A program made the position numbers and the translations under genes. Under the pieces are notes generated by a model. It was given only the letters and a program-made list of their open reading frames with translations. It did not search any database and was not told where the DNA came from. Source: Dyadobacter psychrophilus (lineage in GTDB: Bacteria; Bacteroidota; Bacteroidia; Cytophagales; Spirosomataceae). Taken from it: DNA of 64,000 nucleotides. Location of the stretch: the NCBI RefSeq assembly GCF_900167945.1, contig NZ_FUZA01000004.1:62001-126000 (forward strand), given 5' to 3'. This document shows positions 45,153 to 54,046 of this stretch, one piece after another (the first letter of the stretch is position 1; the number at the start of each line of letters is the position of its first letter).

Positions 45153-46235
45153 ATGGAAAGTGCCGAGCATATAAATCAAGATTGGAAGGACAAAGTATCC
45201 AATCACGCGCAGATAGGCGGGATAGAAACATCTGTGCTAGATAATGGGGCTGGAAGAGGCACGCGGATCGCATGGATTAACACAGGAGCCGGATTACGTT
45301 TCAAAGTGTTGATTGACAGGGCGATGGATATTGCAGATGCATTTTACAATCAGCACAGTCTGGCTTGGCTGAGCCACGGCGGCATCACTTATCCGCAGCC
45401 ATTTGCTGATAAAGGAATTGATTGGTTGAGAACATTTGGAGGCGGTTTGCTTACAACTTGCGGCCTTACACACGTTGGCGGGCCTGAATCCGATAGTTTT
45501 GGAGACAGAGGCTTGCACGGTTTGATCAGTAATACGCCGGCAGAAATTGTTTCCATCATTCAGCCGGATGTGAGAGCGGGAAAGCTGGAAATGAGCATTA
45601 CCGGCATTATCAGGGAAACAAAACCATTTGGGCCAAGTCTGGAACTGAGAAGAACCATATCAGCAACATTAGGCCAACCCGGAATCCGCATTCACGATGA
45701 GGTTATTAATAAAGGCAACACGCCGTCGCCACACATGCTTTTGTATCATTTCAATTTCGGCTGGCCGCTGGCCGATGAAGGAACTGATATTCTTTGGAGA
45801 GGCAAATGGCATCCAAGGCATGGCGAAGAAAATGCCAGAATTTTTAAAGAAGGAAAAGATTTCAAAAAGTGCCCCGCACCCCTCGACGATCACCTCGGAA
45901 GCGGCGAAGAAGTGGCTTTGGTTGACATTGAAGCAGATATTTTCGGCGACAGCGTTTGCGGACTTTATAATGAGAAGATCGGTCTGGCTGTTGGATTGAA
46001 ATTCAAAAAGGAACAATTGCCGTGGATGGCCAACTGGCAACATTGGGGCAAAGGCGAATACGTAACCGGGCTGGAACCGAGCACGCATCCATTGTCAGGT
46101 CAGGCGAAGGCGAGAGAGGATAAAACGCTGATTTTCATACAGCCGGAGGAGACGAAGGTTTATGATCTGGAATTGAATGTGGTGACAGACAAAGAGGCAA
46201 TTGATGAGTTTGTCTTAAATGTGAATGTTGCCTAG
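45153..46235 (+). CDS. DUF4432 aldose 1-epimerase-like protein
   Basis: This 360-residue cytoplasmic protein has the galactose-mutarotase-like beta-sandwich fold. DUF4432 features are seen in FKVLIDRAMDIADAFYNQHSLAWLS, LRTFGGGLLTTCGLTHVGGP (about 90-110), DRGLHGLISNTPAE with a catalytic-type His, and HMLLYHFNFGWPL. GEYVTGLEPSTHPLSGQAKARE, near the C-terminus, carries the Glu of the epimerase family. It probably interconverts anomers of the island's sugar or binds it. It starts 45 bases after the hydrolase and is the last gene before the large inverted repeat. Confidence 0.85.
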   Translation: MESAEHINQDWKDKVSNHAQIGGIETSVLDNGAGRGTRIAWINTGAGLRFKVLIDRAMDIADAFYNQHSLAWLSHGGITYPQPFADKGIDWLRTFGGGLLTTCGLTHVGGPESDSFGDRGLHGLISNTPAEIVSIIQPDVRAGKLEMSITGIIRETKPFGPSLELRRTISATLGQPGIRIHDEVINKGNTPSPHMLLYHFNFGWPLADEGTDILWRGKWHPRHGEENARIFKEGKDFKKCPAPLDDHLGSGEEVALVDIEADIFGDSVCGLYNEKIGLAVGLKFKKEQLPWMANWQHWGKGEYVTGLEPSTHPLSGQAKAREDKTLIFIQPEETKVYDLELNVVTDKEAIDEFVLNVNVA

Positions 46236-46240
46236 CGAGG

Positions 46241-46316
46241 CTCTGTCAGCCTGAGCGGAGTCGAAGGCACGTCACCAAGGAGTAGCGCGCCTTCGACTCC
46301 GCTCAGGCTGACAGAG
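46241..46316. repeat. Perfect 28-bp inverted repeat (REP/REPIN-like) between island genes
   Basis: Two perfect 28-base arms (46241-46268 and 46289-46316) flank a 20-base centre. The core of each arm (AGCCTGAGCGGAGTCGAAGG) is a GC-rich sequence I recognise as a dispersed repeat of many bacteria. As RNA it would fold into a very stable hairpin, but it lacks a T-run and so is not a standard terminator. It may lower expression of genes beyond it or protect the upstream message. It lies 5 bases after the DUF4432 stop. Confidence 0.9.
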
Positions 46317-46379
46317 GCGAGTCACGGGCTGACAACGATTGATATTATTATTAATTACTAAACCAATTTATTAACCACA

Positions 46380-47594
46380 ATGGGACTTTCGAGTATAGCT
46401 GAGAAGGCATTAGAGCAGGGAAAAGGGATTTTGCGTTTGGCGCCGACCTGGGTGCCGCGTTCATTTTGCGTTCCCGGCCGCAGGATCAAATTACATCCGG
46501 ACGATTATTATGTACTGGGTGGAGAGCGTGGCGGTATCGATGAGCGCTGGTTATCTTCTACTACTCCCGCGGAGAACGGTCCGCTTACAGGCGAAAATGA
46601 AGGTTTGAGCCAAATTGTTTTGGAAGATGAGTCAGGCGTTCAAAAAGTCACCTTGCGGGATGCGGTGGAAGAGCTGAAAGGTGAAATTATTGGTGACAGA
46701 CTTTGGGATCAATACAAAAGCTGGCCGATGTATTCCAAGTTTTTTGACAATATGGGGCCGCTTCCGCACCATATCCACCACAGAGACGAGCACGCCGCAA
46801 TGGTGGGCCAGAATGGAAAGCCGGAAGCCTACTATTTCCCGCCGCAACTCAACAACCACGGGGGCGATTTTCCTTATACATTCATTGGTATTGCTCCCGG
46901 AACTTCCAAAGAGCAGATCAAAGAGTGTCTGATGAACTTCACCAAGGGTGACAATAAAATCACGAACTACTCTCAGGCATTTCGTCTGGAACCGGGTACG
47001 GGCTGGGATGTGCCTCCTGGCATGTTGCACGCGCCGGGCAGCTTATGCACATATGAGCCACAGAAAGCATCGGATATTTTCGCAATGTATCAATCGCTTG
47101 TGAACGAGGCCGTTATCCCGGAGGAATTGCTTTGGAAAGGCACCCCGCAAGACAGAATTGGCGATTACGACTTGTTGATGGAAGTAATCGACTGGGATTT
47201 GAATGTGAATCCTAATTTGATGGAGAAACATTTCATGCGTCCGAAACCGGTAAAAGATGTTGCCGAAATGGAAGCGGAAGGATATAGCGAAAACTGGATT
47301 TGCTACAAGAACGAAGCTTACAGTGCCAAAGAATTGACCGTTTTCCCGGGGCAAACCGTAACAATTAAAGACGGTGGCGCATACGGGATGATCGTGATGC
47401 AGGGCCACGGTAAGTTTGGTGAATGGGACATTGAAACACCCGCATTGATCCGCTACGGGCAATTGACAAATGATGAGTTTTTTGTAACTGAAAAGGCTGC
47501 AACAGAAGGCGTTGTGATCAGCAATCCTTCCAAAACAGATCCAATTGTAATTCTGAAACACTTCGGTCCGGGAAATCCTGACTTAGTTCTTTAA
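46380..47594 (+). CDS. Double-cupin sugar isomerase-like protein (mannose-6-phosphate isomerase-like)
   Basis: This 404-residue cytoplasmic protein has no signal. The first cupin holds a clear metal site: PHHIHHRDEHAAM (about residues 127-139) with a Gln/Glu in KPEAYYF and a later His in PPGMLHAPGSLCTY (about 213). The second cupin-like half (SAKELTVFPGQTVTIKDGGAYG through VVISNPSKTDPIVILKHFG) lacks the histidines. The order resembles class I phosphomannose isomerases and D-lyxose isomerases. The substrate is unknown. It is the first gene after the inverted repeat and is followed 18 bases later by a TIM barrel and then a dehydrogenase, forming a compact three-gene block. Confidence 0.75.
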   Translation: MGLSSIAEKALEQGKGILRLAPTWVPRSFCVPGRRIKLHPDDYYVLGGERGGIDERWLSSTTPAENGPLTGENEGLSQIVLEDESGVQKVTLRDAVEELKGEIIGDRLWDQYKSWPMYSKFFDNMGPLPHHIHHRDEHAAMVGQNGKPEAYYFPPQLNNHGGDFPYTFIGIAPGTSKEQIKECLMNFTKGDNKITNYSQAFRLEPGTGWDVPPGMLHAPGSLCTYEPQKASDIFAMYQSLVNEAVIPEELLWKGTPQDRIGDYDLLMEVIDWDLNVNPNLMEKHFMRPKPVKDVAEMEAEGYSENWICYKNEAYSAKELTVFPGQTVTIKDGGAYGMIVMQGHGKFGEWDIETPALIRYGQLTNDEFFVTEKAATEGVVISNPSKTDPIVILKHFGPGNPDLVL

Positions 47595-47612
47595 CCAATA
47601 AATTCTTAAACC

Positions 47613-48674
47613 ATGCCAGAAAATAATTATCCTAAGCTTCACAATGCCACATGGCCTGGGATTGTGGGTAAAGGTTCTGATGAAGAGCCGATTATTTCTT
47701 TTGATACAATGCTTGAAAAAACGGCCTCCGCGGAAGTGGATGGCGTTCGTTTTGACGGCGTTGATCTGGGTCTTTTCGACCCGCATGTTGGTATTTATAT
47801 GAACCAGGACGGCGGCGCGGAACGTCTGGCTGAAAAGCTGAGCGGCCTTAACCTCGAAGTAGGAAGTCTTGTCGCGAATGTCTGGGCTGGTTCTGCGATG
47901 GGGACTAAGGAGGCGAAAGACACATTCGTGGAGCAGGTGCGCCAGGCTTGTATTTTTGGTAAAAAACTACGTGATCTTGGCCTTCGTGAAGGCGGTGTAA
48001 TCCGCGTCGACTCGGCCGCTTCGCCGGAAGTTTGGGCGGTTGATCCTGCTGCGAACACAAAGCAAATCGCTGAAACATTCCGTCGTGCTTGTGATGTTGC
48101 TGCTGACTTTGGTGAAAAGATTGCTGCCGAAGGTGAAATCTGCTGGGGTGGGATGCACAGCTGGCGTGCCATGCTTGACACATTGCATGCTGTGGATCGT
48201 CCTAATATGGGTTTCCAGGCTGATATGTCCCATACATTCCTTTATTTGTTGGGTTATAATGCACCTGAACACCGCATTTTGCCCGTGGATTTCCAGTGGG
48301 GCGACCGCTTTGCTTTGGAAGAAGGTTTGAAAAAAATGACTGCTGAATTGCGTCCTTATACATTCGATTTCCACGTTGCACAAAACGACGGAACGGTTCA
48401 CGGAACAGGTTCGCACGATAAAACGGGCCGTCACTGTCTGGCAACGGATCCAAACGGAAAACTGGACATTACGAAAGACGCTGGTTATTGGCTTCGCGAT
48501 GAAAATGGCAACATTACCAAGGCATTCCGTCACATTTGCTGGGATGGCTGCATGTTCCCGAACGAGGTGATGACCAACCAGCAAACCTGGAATGACATTC
48601 TTGCTGCGCTCGTGAAAGTGCGTCAGGCGCATGGCTGGTATCAGGAAGATAAAGTTGTTTCTCCCATCGTTTAA
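47613..48674 (+). CDS. Xylose-isomerase-like TIM barrel protein
   Basis: This 353-residue cytoplasmic protein is a larger member of the AP-endonuclease-2-like family. Candidate ligands are in [14 protein letters not shown] (Glu and His, about 170-184), [16 protein letters not shown] (Asp and His, about 200-204) and [19 protein letters not shown] (His about 250). It has about 70 more residues than the barrels at 41484 and 43466, including the long C-terminal segment with [22 protein letters not shown]. The function is unknown; isomerase, epimerase or dehydratase are possible. It lies 18 bases after the cupin gene and 20 before the dehydrogenase gene, with which it must be co-transcribed. Confidence 0.82.
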   Translation: MPENNYPKLHNATWPGIVGKGSDEEPIISFDTMLEKTASAEVDGVRFDGVDLGLFDPHVGIYMNQDGGAERLAEKLSGLNLEVGSLVANVWAGSAMGTKEAKDTFVEQVRQACIFGKKLRDLGLREGGVIRVDSAASPEVWAVDPAANTKQIAETFRRACDVAADFGEKIAAEGEICWGGMHSWRAMLDTLHAVDRPNMGFQADMSHTFLYLLGYNAPEHRILPVDFQWGDRFALEEGLKKMTAELRPYTFDFHVAQNDGTVHGTGSHDKTGRHCLATDPNGKLDITKDAGYWLRDENGNITKAFRHICWDGCMFPNEVMTNQQTWNDILAALVKVRQAHGWYQEDKVVSPIV

Positions 48675-48694
48675 CCCGATTTGAATTCAGGAAT

Positions 48695-49855
48695 ATGTCA
48701 AATAAAAAAGAAATCAGGATCGCGTTGATCGGAACCGGATTAATGGGCCGCACGCATTCCAACGGCTATAAAAGAATCGGCGACTTCTTCCCGGAGCTGG
48801 AATATCGCCCTGTTTTGAAGGCAGTTTGCTCGCGTAATGAAGAAAAAGTGCGTGCATTTGCAGAACAGTGGGGTTACGAATCTATCGAAACAGATTGGAG
48901 AAAAATCATCGAGCGCGATGACATTGATGCAATCGACATTTGCACACCCAATGACACGCATGCCGAAATCGCGATTGCGGCTGCTGCGGCGGGCAAAATG
49001 ATCCTTTGCGAAAAACCATTGGCAAGAACATTGGAAGAAGCCAAAACCATGGTGGATGCCATTGAAAAGGCGGGTGTAAAAAACACGGTTTGGTATAATT
49101 ACCGCCGGGTTCCTGCGGTAACATTAGCCAAGCAAATCGTCGATTCAGGCAAATTGGGTCGCATTTTCCATTATCGTGCCAATTTCCTGCAAGACTGGAC
49201 CATCAATCCCGACGTTCCCCAAGGCGGCGCTGCAACCTGGCGCCTGGATGTGGATGCAGCCGGCTCCGGCGTAACCGGCGACCTGCTGGCACATTGCATC
49301 GACACAGCGATGTGGATCAATGGTGGCATTAAAGACGTTTCGGCTGTTACTGAGACATTTATCAAAGAACGCGTGCATTCGGCCAGCGGCGAAGTGAAAA
49401 AAGTAGGCATAGATGACGCCTGTATTTTCCACTGCCATTTTGATAATGGTTCATTAGGTCTTTTTGAATCAACGCGTTACGCACGTGGCCACAAAGCACT
49501 TTATACATTTGAAATCAATGGTGAGCATGCATCCATTCGTTGGGACCTGCACGATCTGAACCGCCTCGAATTCTTTGATCACAGTGACGAATCCATTGTC
49601 CGCGGTTGGAGATCCATTTTGGTGACAGATAGCGACCAGCCTTACATGAAGCGCTGGTGGATTCCCGGCACAAGCATTGGATACGAACATTCATTCATCC
49701 ACCAGGCCGCCGACTTTTTTGAAAGTCTGCAAACCGACGAACCATGCCGTCCAACATTCAAAGATGCCTACGAAACTCAGAAAGTTTGCGAAGCAGTGCT
49801 GGATTCGGCAGCCTCGAAGAGCTGGAAGGACACTAATGTTGTCTGGGAAGGCTAA
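48695..49855 (+). CDS. Gfo/Idh/MocA family NAD(P)-dependent oxidoreductase (cytoplasmic)
   Basis: This 386-residue protein has an N-terminal Rossmann fold ([18 protein letters not shown], residues 7-24), the conserved [12 protein letters not shown] and the EKPLA lysine loop (about residue 108). The C-terminal beta-sheet domain has [19 protein letters not shown] (about 190-208) with the His seen in sugar and inositol dehydrogenases. It has no signal, in contrast to the relative at 54047. It probably oxidises a ring hydroxyl of a sugar or cyclitol, giving a keto product for the adjoining isomerases. It ends the cupin-barrel-dehydrogenase block; the REPIN-like element follows. Confidence 0.9.
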   Translation: MSNKKEIRIALIGTGLMGRTHSNGYKRIGDFFPELEYRPVLKAVCSRNEEKVRAFAEQWGYESIETDWRKIIERDDIDAIDICTPNDTHAEIAIAAAAAGKMILCEKPLARTLEEAKTMVDAIEKAGVKNTVWYNYRRVPAVTLAKQIVDSGKLGRIFHYRANFLQDWTINPDVPQGGAATWRLDVDAAGSGVTGDLLAHCIDTAMWINGGIKDVSAVTETFIKERVHSASGEVKKVGIDDACIFHCHFDNGSLGLFESTRYARGHKALYTFEINGEHASIRWDLHDLNRLEFFDHSDESIVRGWRSILVTDSDQPYMKRWWIPGTSIGYEHSFIHQAADFFESLQTDEPCRPTFKDAYETQKVCEAVLDSAASKSWKDTNVVWEG

Positions 49856-49908
49856 TTTAAATCAAATTTTATTCTGTCCTATTCCAGTTTATTTTCCATT
49901 ATCATAAA

Positions 49909-50034
49909 GCCCGGGGTTGAAACCCCGGGCAATGTTTTGTTTTTGAGGGTCCTGCATCCAGTATGTGTTCTTGACATCTATATTATCTACAGACAATCCA
50001 AAACAAAAAAATTGCCCCCGGTTTCAACCGGGGG
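49909..50034. repeat. Pair of GC-rich hairpins in inverted order (REPIN-like)
   Basis: Hairpin 1 (49909-49930) is a perfect 10-bp stem with a 2-base loop, GCCCGGGGTT/AACCCCGGGC. Hairpin 2 (50015-50034) is a 9-bp stem with a 2-base loop, CCCCCGGTT/AACCGGGGG. The inner flanks are also roughly inverted (GCAATGTTTTG versus CAAAACAAAAAAATTGC), so the 126 bases form one larger inverted unit, the layout of REPINs mobilised by RAYT transposases. It sits exactly in the gap between the dehydrogenase block and the ABC importer. Hairpin 1 may also terminate transcription partly. Confidence 0.75.
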
Positions 50035-50045
50035 ATTAAAAAAGA

Positions 50046-51548
50046 ATGATGGGAACAATCCTCAAAGTCTCAAATCTCTCAAAATCTTTCTCCGGTGTGA
50101 AAGCATTGGATAATATTCATTTTGAGCTGAAAAGGGGAGAAGTGCATGCTTTAATGGGCGAAAACGGGGCTGGGAAATCGACATTTATGAAGATTCTGAT
50201 CGGCCTGCTCGCGCCGGATTCGGGAGAGATTATATTTGAAGGCCAAGAGTTAAGAAACAGCAACGTCGGCGACACATTAAGGAGGGGAATTTCAATGATC
50301 CATCAGGAAATTCTGATCATTCCGGAGTTGACTGTTGCGCAAAATATTTTTTTAGGAAGAGAAAAGGAAATTTCGGGAAGAAAACGCTGGGCTTCCGGCT
50401 GGCTGAATGACATTTCCAGTGATAAAAAGGCGGCGAACCTGCTGCAAGAAATGGGCGTCAACATTGATCCCAAGGCCAAAATGAAGTATTTGAGTGTTGC
50501 TCAAATGCAAATGGTAGAGATTGCAAAAGCGATTTCAAATGAGGCAAAAGTGATCATTATGGACGAACCCACTTCGGCCATTTCCGATAAGGAGGTTGAG
50601 ACACTTTTCAAAATCATCAAAGACTTAAAAACGAAGGGAGTAAGCGTAATTTACATCTCCCACAAAATGGACGAAATTTTCGAGATTTCGGACACCATAA
50701 CCGTCCTGCGCGACGGCAAATACATTGCCACCCAAAGCGCCTCCGAATTAGACAAGCAGTCATTGATATCCATGATGGTTGGACGTGAAATTGACCATAT
50801 GTTTCCCGAGTCAAATAGTGAGAAAGGAGAGTTAGCGCTTTCAGTGAGAGCTTTGAGTAAAAAAGGACAATTCTCAGATATCAATTTCGAAGTGCATGCC
50901 GGTGAAATTCTTGGTTTTGCTGGCCTTATGGGTGCTGGAAGAACCGAAATTGCACGGGTGATTTTCGGTCTTGACAAGCAGGATAGCGGCGAAATCAGGA
51001 TTAAAAATAAATCGGTCATTAACAAAACCCCACGTCAGGCCATTGAAAACGGCATTGGTTATGTCAGTGAAGATCGAAAGGGCTTGGGTTTCATTCCCGG
51101 CATGTCGGTGAAAGACAACACCACATTAGCCAGCATGAGCCATCATCGGAAAGGGATTTTTATTAATAAATCGGGTGAAGAAGCATCCACTACGAAAATG
51201 ATTGCTGATCTGCGCATTAAAACTGCCGGTATGGATCAAAAAGTGACTTATCTGAGCGGCGGAAATCAGCAAAAAGTGGTTATAGGAAAGGTTTTACTAG
51301 CTTCTCCCGAGATCATTATATTGGATGAACCGACGCGCGGCGTGGATGTCGGGGCCAAATTTGAAATATATAAACTTATCAGAAGCCTCGCGGACAAAGG
51401 CATTGCCATCATTATGATTTCCTCAGAACTTCCTGAAATTCTGGGTATGAGCGACAGGATTTTGGTTTTATCAAAGGGAAAACAAACGGCGATCCTCACG
51501 AGCGAAGAAGCGACGCAGGAATTAATAATGAAATACGCGGTGGCGTGA
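50046..51548 (+). CDS. Sugar ABC importer, ATP-binding protein with two nucleotide-binding domains (RbsA-like)
   Basis: This 500-residue fused ATPase is of the ribose/monosaccharide (CUT2) type. The first domain has Walker A GENGAGKSTFMK (about 39-50), signature LSVAQMQMVEIAKA (degenerate) and Walker B VIIMDEPTSAI. The second domain has the degenerate Walker A LMGAGRTEIARVI, a canonical signature LSGGNQQKVVIGK and Walker B IIILDEPTRGVDVG. This asymmetry is normal for RbsA/XylG/MglA. It energises import by the permease and binding protein that follow. Its stop overlaps the permease start (GTGA). Such ribose-type importers are uncommon in Bacteroidota, which mostly use TonB-dependent SusCD systems. 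Confidence 0.93.
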   Translation: MMGTILKVSNLSKSFSGVKALDNIHFELKRGEVHALMGENGAGKSTFMKILIGLLAPDSGEIIFEGQELRNSNVGDTLRRGISMIHQEILIIPELTVAQNIFLGREKEISGRKRWASGWLNDISSDKKAANLLQEMGVNIDPKAKMKYLSVAQMQMVEIAKAISNEAKVIIMDEPTSAISDKEVETLFKIIKDLKTKGVSVIYISHKMDEIFEISDTITVLRDGKYIATQSASELDKQSLISMMVGREIDHMFPESNSEKGELALSVRALSKKGQFSDINFEVHAGEILGFAGLMGAGRTEIARVIFGLDKQDSGEIRIKNKSVINKTPRQAIENGIGYVSEDRKGLGFIPGMSVKDNTTLASMSHHRKGIFINKSGEEASTTKMIADLRIKTAGMDQKVTYLSGGNQQKVVIGKVLLASPEIIILDEPTRGVDVGAKFEIYKLIRSLADKGIAIIMISSELPEILGMSDRILVLSKGKQTAILTSEEATQELIMKYAVA

Positions 51549-52504
51549 TCAATAGAATTATGGATAAATCTTTCCGCTTACAGCGTTTTACCCAATATGG
51601 CATTTTCCTCGCTTTTGCATTGATATGCATTGCATTAGCATTGAGCACACCCCGGTTTTTTACCATTCCCAATTTAATGATCATCGGCACGCAGGTTTCC
51701 ATCAATGCATTACTCGCATTTGGTGTCACCTTTGTCATCATTACCGGCGGGATTGATCTTTCGCTGGGATCAATGGTCGCCGTAGCCGGGGTTACCGCAG
51801 CCATGTTCGCCCATCCGGACACCTATCCTTTGCTAGTGCCGCTGTTCGCTGGGTTGGCAGCGGGTGTATTTTTCGGCGCATTCAATGGTTTTGTTATTAC
51901 AAAAAGTAAAGTGCCGCCATTTATCGTAACCCTTGGCACCATGACTATTGGCCGGGGGCTTGCATTAATTCTCAGCAAGGGCAGGCCTATTTCCAATCTA
52001 TCAGACTCATTTAATTTCATAGGAGGCGGAAATGTCTTCGGCATTCCTTTCCCTATTATTATCCTCATCATTGCATTCATGGTTTGCTCAGTCATTTTAA
52101 ACAAAACCGTCCTCGGCCGCTATATGTATGCGGTAGGCGGAAACGAGCCAGCCGCGCGAGCATCCGGAATCAATGTAACCAATGTGAAAATGTGGGTATA
52201 TACGCTTTGCGGACTGCTTTCTGCTGTGGGAGGGATTTTACTAACATCCAGAATTACAACCGGCCAACCTAACGCAGGCGCAGGCTTCGAGCTGGACGCT
52301 ATTGCGGCCGCTATCATTGGAGGAACGAGCACGTCCGGGGGGACAGGCACTATGACCGGAACGCTGATCGGTGCTTTGCTGATTGGTGTGATCAGCAATA
52401 GTCTGGATTTATTGAATGTAACTTCATACTATCAGCAAGTTGTAATGGGAATCATAATTATCGGCGCAGTGGTGTTGGATAGTATGGGTAAAAAAGATCG
52501 CTAG
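51545..52504 (+). CDS. Sugar ABC importer permease (RbsC-like)
   Basis: This 319-residue polytopic membrane protein has about 8-10 helices. Family motifs are ITGGIDLSLGSMVAVAGVTAAM (about residues 60-81), FNGFVITKSKVPPFIVTLGTMTIGRGLA, AVGGNEPAARASGINV (the ATPase-coupling loop, about 197-212) and IAAAIIGGTSTSGGTGTMTGTLIGALLIGV. The GTG at 51545 overlaps the ATPase stop; an ATG at 51560 is an alternative start five codons later. It homodimerises to form the pore. It lies 33 bases before the binding-protein gene. Confidence 0.93.
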   Translation: MINRIMDKSFRLQRFTQYGIFLAFALICIALALSTPRFFTIPNLMIIGTQVSINALLAFGVTFVIITGGIDLSLGSMVAVAGVTAAMFAHPDTYPLLVPLFAGLAAGVFFGAFNGFVITKSKVPPFIVTLGTMTIGRGLALILSKGRPISNLSDSFNFIGGGNVFGIPFPIIILIIAFMVCSVILNKTVLGRYMYAVGGNEPAARASGINVTNVKMWVYTLCGLLSAVGGILLTSRITTGQPNAGAGFELDAIAAAIIGGTSTSGGTGTMTGTLIGALLIGVISNSLDLLNVTSYYQQVVMGIIIIGAVVLDSMGKKDR

Positions 52505-52537
52505 CTAAAATTGTCGGCTTAGCATTTAGTTTAAAAT

Positions 52538-53488
52538 ATGACTAAAAATTCAATGAAATACATCCTAATAGCAGCATTATCTATCGCAATCGCGAGTTGC
52601 AATCAGTCCCAAAAAAGTGAAGGCGGCGAAAATGGTTCTGGTAAAAAACTGGTTGTAGGCGCGACAATGCTGAGCATGCAAAACGAGTTCATCGTTAACG
52701 TCAGCGACGAAATGGAAGCCAAAGCCAAAGAGCTGGGAGTGGAATTGATAACGGTTGATGCGGAACGCTCGGCTTTGAAGCAAGTGGAACAGGTTGAAAG
52801 CTTTATCGCACAGGGCGTGGACGCGATCATTATGAACCCTTGCGAAGTAGAAGCTAGTTCACCAGCTGTGAAACTTGCGATGGATGCCAACATCCCAATC
52901 ATTAATGTCAATTCAGAAACCTCTGCCAAGCCAACAGCATTCGTCGGTTCCGATGACACAGAATCTGCCCGCATTGCTATGAAATATCTTGCCGAAAAGC
53001 TCAACGGCAAAGGAAATGTGCTCATTATGCACGGATTCATGGGTCAGGCTGCGCAGATTAAAAGGGATAATGGTGCAAAGGAAATCCTTAAAGCGAATCC
53101 GGGAATGAAGCTCCTCGCCGAGCAAACCGGTGAATGGGATCGCGCAAAAGCCATGTCATTAATGGAAAACTGGATCCAATCCTACGGTTCAAAAATCAAT
53201 GCTGTTTTTGCACATAATGACGAAATGGGCATGGGGGCCGTTAAGGCACTCGAAGCCGCAGGTTTGAAAGACAAAGTGATCGTAGTAAGTGTCGACGCAA
53301 TTCCGGACGCATTGCAATCTGTTAAAAAAGGCGCCCTAAACGCTACAATTTTCCAAAACGCACAGGAACAAGGCGGTAAAGCCATTGAAACTGCCGTGAA
53401 AGCGGCCAAGAAGGAGAAGTTTGAGCAGGAAGTTTTAATTCCTTTTCAGTTGGTGACGAAGGAGAATGTTGGGGAGTATTTGAAATGA
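52538..53488 (+). CDS. Sugar-binding lipoprotein of the ABC importer (RbsB-like)
   Basis: This 316-residue periplasmic-binding-protein fold (Peripla_BP_4) is tethered by a lipoprotein signal with Cys21 (LSIAIASC), as expected for an importer component in this phylum. Ligand-domain features are VGATMLSMQNEFIVNVSDEME (about 42-62), QGVDAIIMNPCEVEASSPAVK, AFVGSDDTESARIAMKYLAEKL and NAVFAHNDEMGMGAVKALEAAG. The order and homology follow ribose, xylose, galactose and inositol binders; the exact ligand is undecided. It is the last gene of the importer operon, its stop touching the convergent small gene at 53489. Confidence 0.92.
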   Translation: MTKNSMKYILIAALSIAIASCNQSQKSEGGENGSGKKLVVGATMLSMQNEFIVNVSDEMEAKAKELGVELITVDAERSALKQVEQVESFIAQGVDAIIMNPCEVEASSPAVKLAMDANIPIINVNSETSAKPTAFVGSDDTESARIAMKYLAEKLNGKGNVLIMHGFMGQAAQIKRDNGAKEILKANPGMKLLAEQTGEWDRAKAMSLMENWIQSYGSKINAVFAHNDEMGMGAVKALEAAGLKDKVIVVSVDAIPDALQSVKKGALNATIFQNAQEQGGKAIETAVKAAKKEKFEQEVLIPFQLVTKENVGEYLK

Positions 53489-53644
53489 TTATTGTAGTTT
53501 CTTTTTTTCTTCAAAAAAACTTAGGTCTACACCTTCCAGTTGTTTGCGAGCTATAACCAATTTTGCTTCGACCGCTTCTTCCAACGAGGCATAAGTGGTT
53601 TCCTTTCTGAATTTAGTTCTCTTGCTTCTTGCTGTTGTGTTCAT
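53489..53644 (-). CDS. Small 51-residue basic protein downstream of a truncated gene
   Basis: This open frame encodes a helical, charged protein starting MNTTARSKRTKFRKETTY and ending EEKKKLQ. There is no signal and no recognised family. Its ATG lies 4 bases after the stop of the fragment at 53649, in the same direction, which indicates an operon pair, and its stop abuts the stop of the ABC binding protein gene. The central part (ASLEEAVEAKLVIARKQLEGVDLSF) looks like one amphipathic helix. It may be the small partner of the larger gene, but no function can be assigned. Confidence 0.6.
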   Translation of the reverse strand: MNTTARSKRTKFRKETTYASLEEAVEAKLVIARKQLEGVDLSFFEEKKKLQ

Positions 53645-53648
53645 TGGA

Positions 53649-53948
53649 CTAAAATTTTATGTATGTGATAAGGAACGCATCATACTTATGATTTGAAACA
53701 AATAGCTCCTTTGCATTTCCCTGCAAGCCATAAATTTCGAAAATTTTACTTGCTTCTAAAAGTTCTTTTCCGACTATGATGGAATACAATCTTGTGCGCG
53801 CCGGTGTGCTTCCGGAAAAATAAATAGAGAGACTTGGATTCCTTTTGAAAAAGGCAAGCATACTTCTCACCGTCGTGGCAATAATCTTGTCCATATCTAA
53901 ATTATTACTAACGCTTAGGTCACAATAGTCGGAGAAGGATCGTTGTGG
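53649..53948 (-). pseudogene. 5'-truncated remnant of a DUF6934-like gene
   Basis: The open frame from 53894 encodes 81 residues (DKIIATTVRSMLAFFKRNPS, GSTPARTRLYSIIV, NHKYDAFLITY). It resembles the C-terminal half of a Bacteroidota family of about 145 residues that I recall as DUF6934. Homology-like sequence (DLSVSNNLD) continues in frame upstream of the ATG to about 53921. A stop at 53949-53951 and the absence of the N-terminal half in any frame indicate 5' loss. A translated 81-residue product cannot be excluded. The family number is from memory. The divergent promoter of the gene at 54047 now occupies the place of the missing half. Confidence 0.6.
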
Positions 53949-53974
53949 TCACGGAATTAATTAAAATAATTTTG
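53943..53974 (+). promoter_or_regulatory. Promoter of the Tat-exported oxidoreductase gene
   Basis: TTG at 53943 and TAATTTTG (exact TAnnTTTG) at 53967-53974 are separated by 21 bases. This predicts a start near 53981 and a leader of about 66 nt, so the gene at 54047 is probably transcribed separately from the ABC operon. Confidence 0.6.
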
Positions 53975-54046
53975 GCTGAAAGTAAACCTGCCATTCAAAT
54001 CCCTTTTAGTAACAACTAAACCAGACCATAACCAACCATTTAGTCA

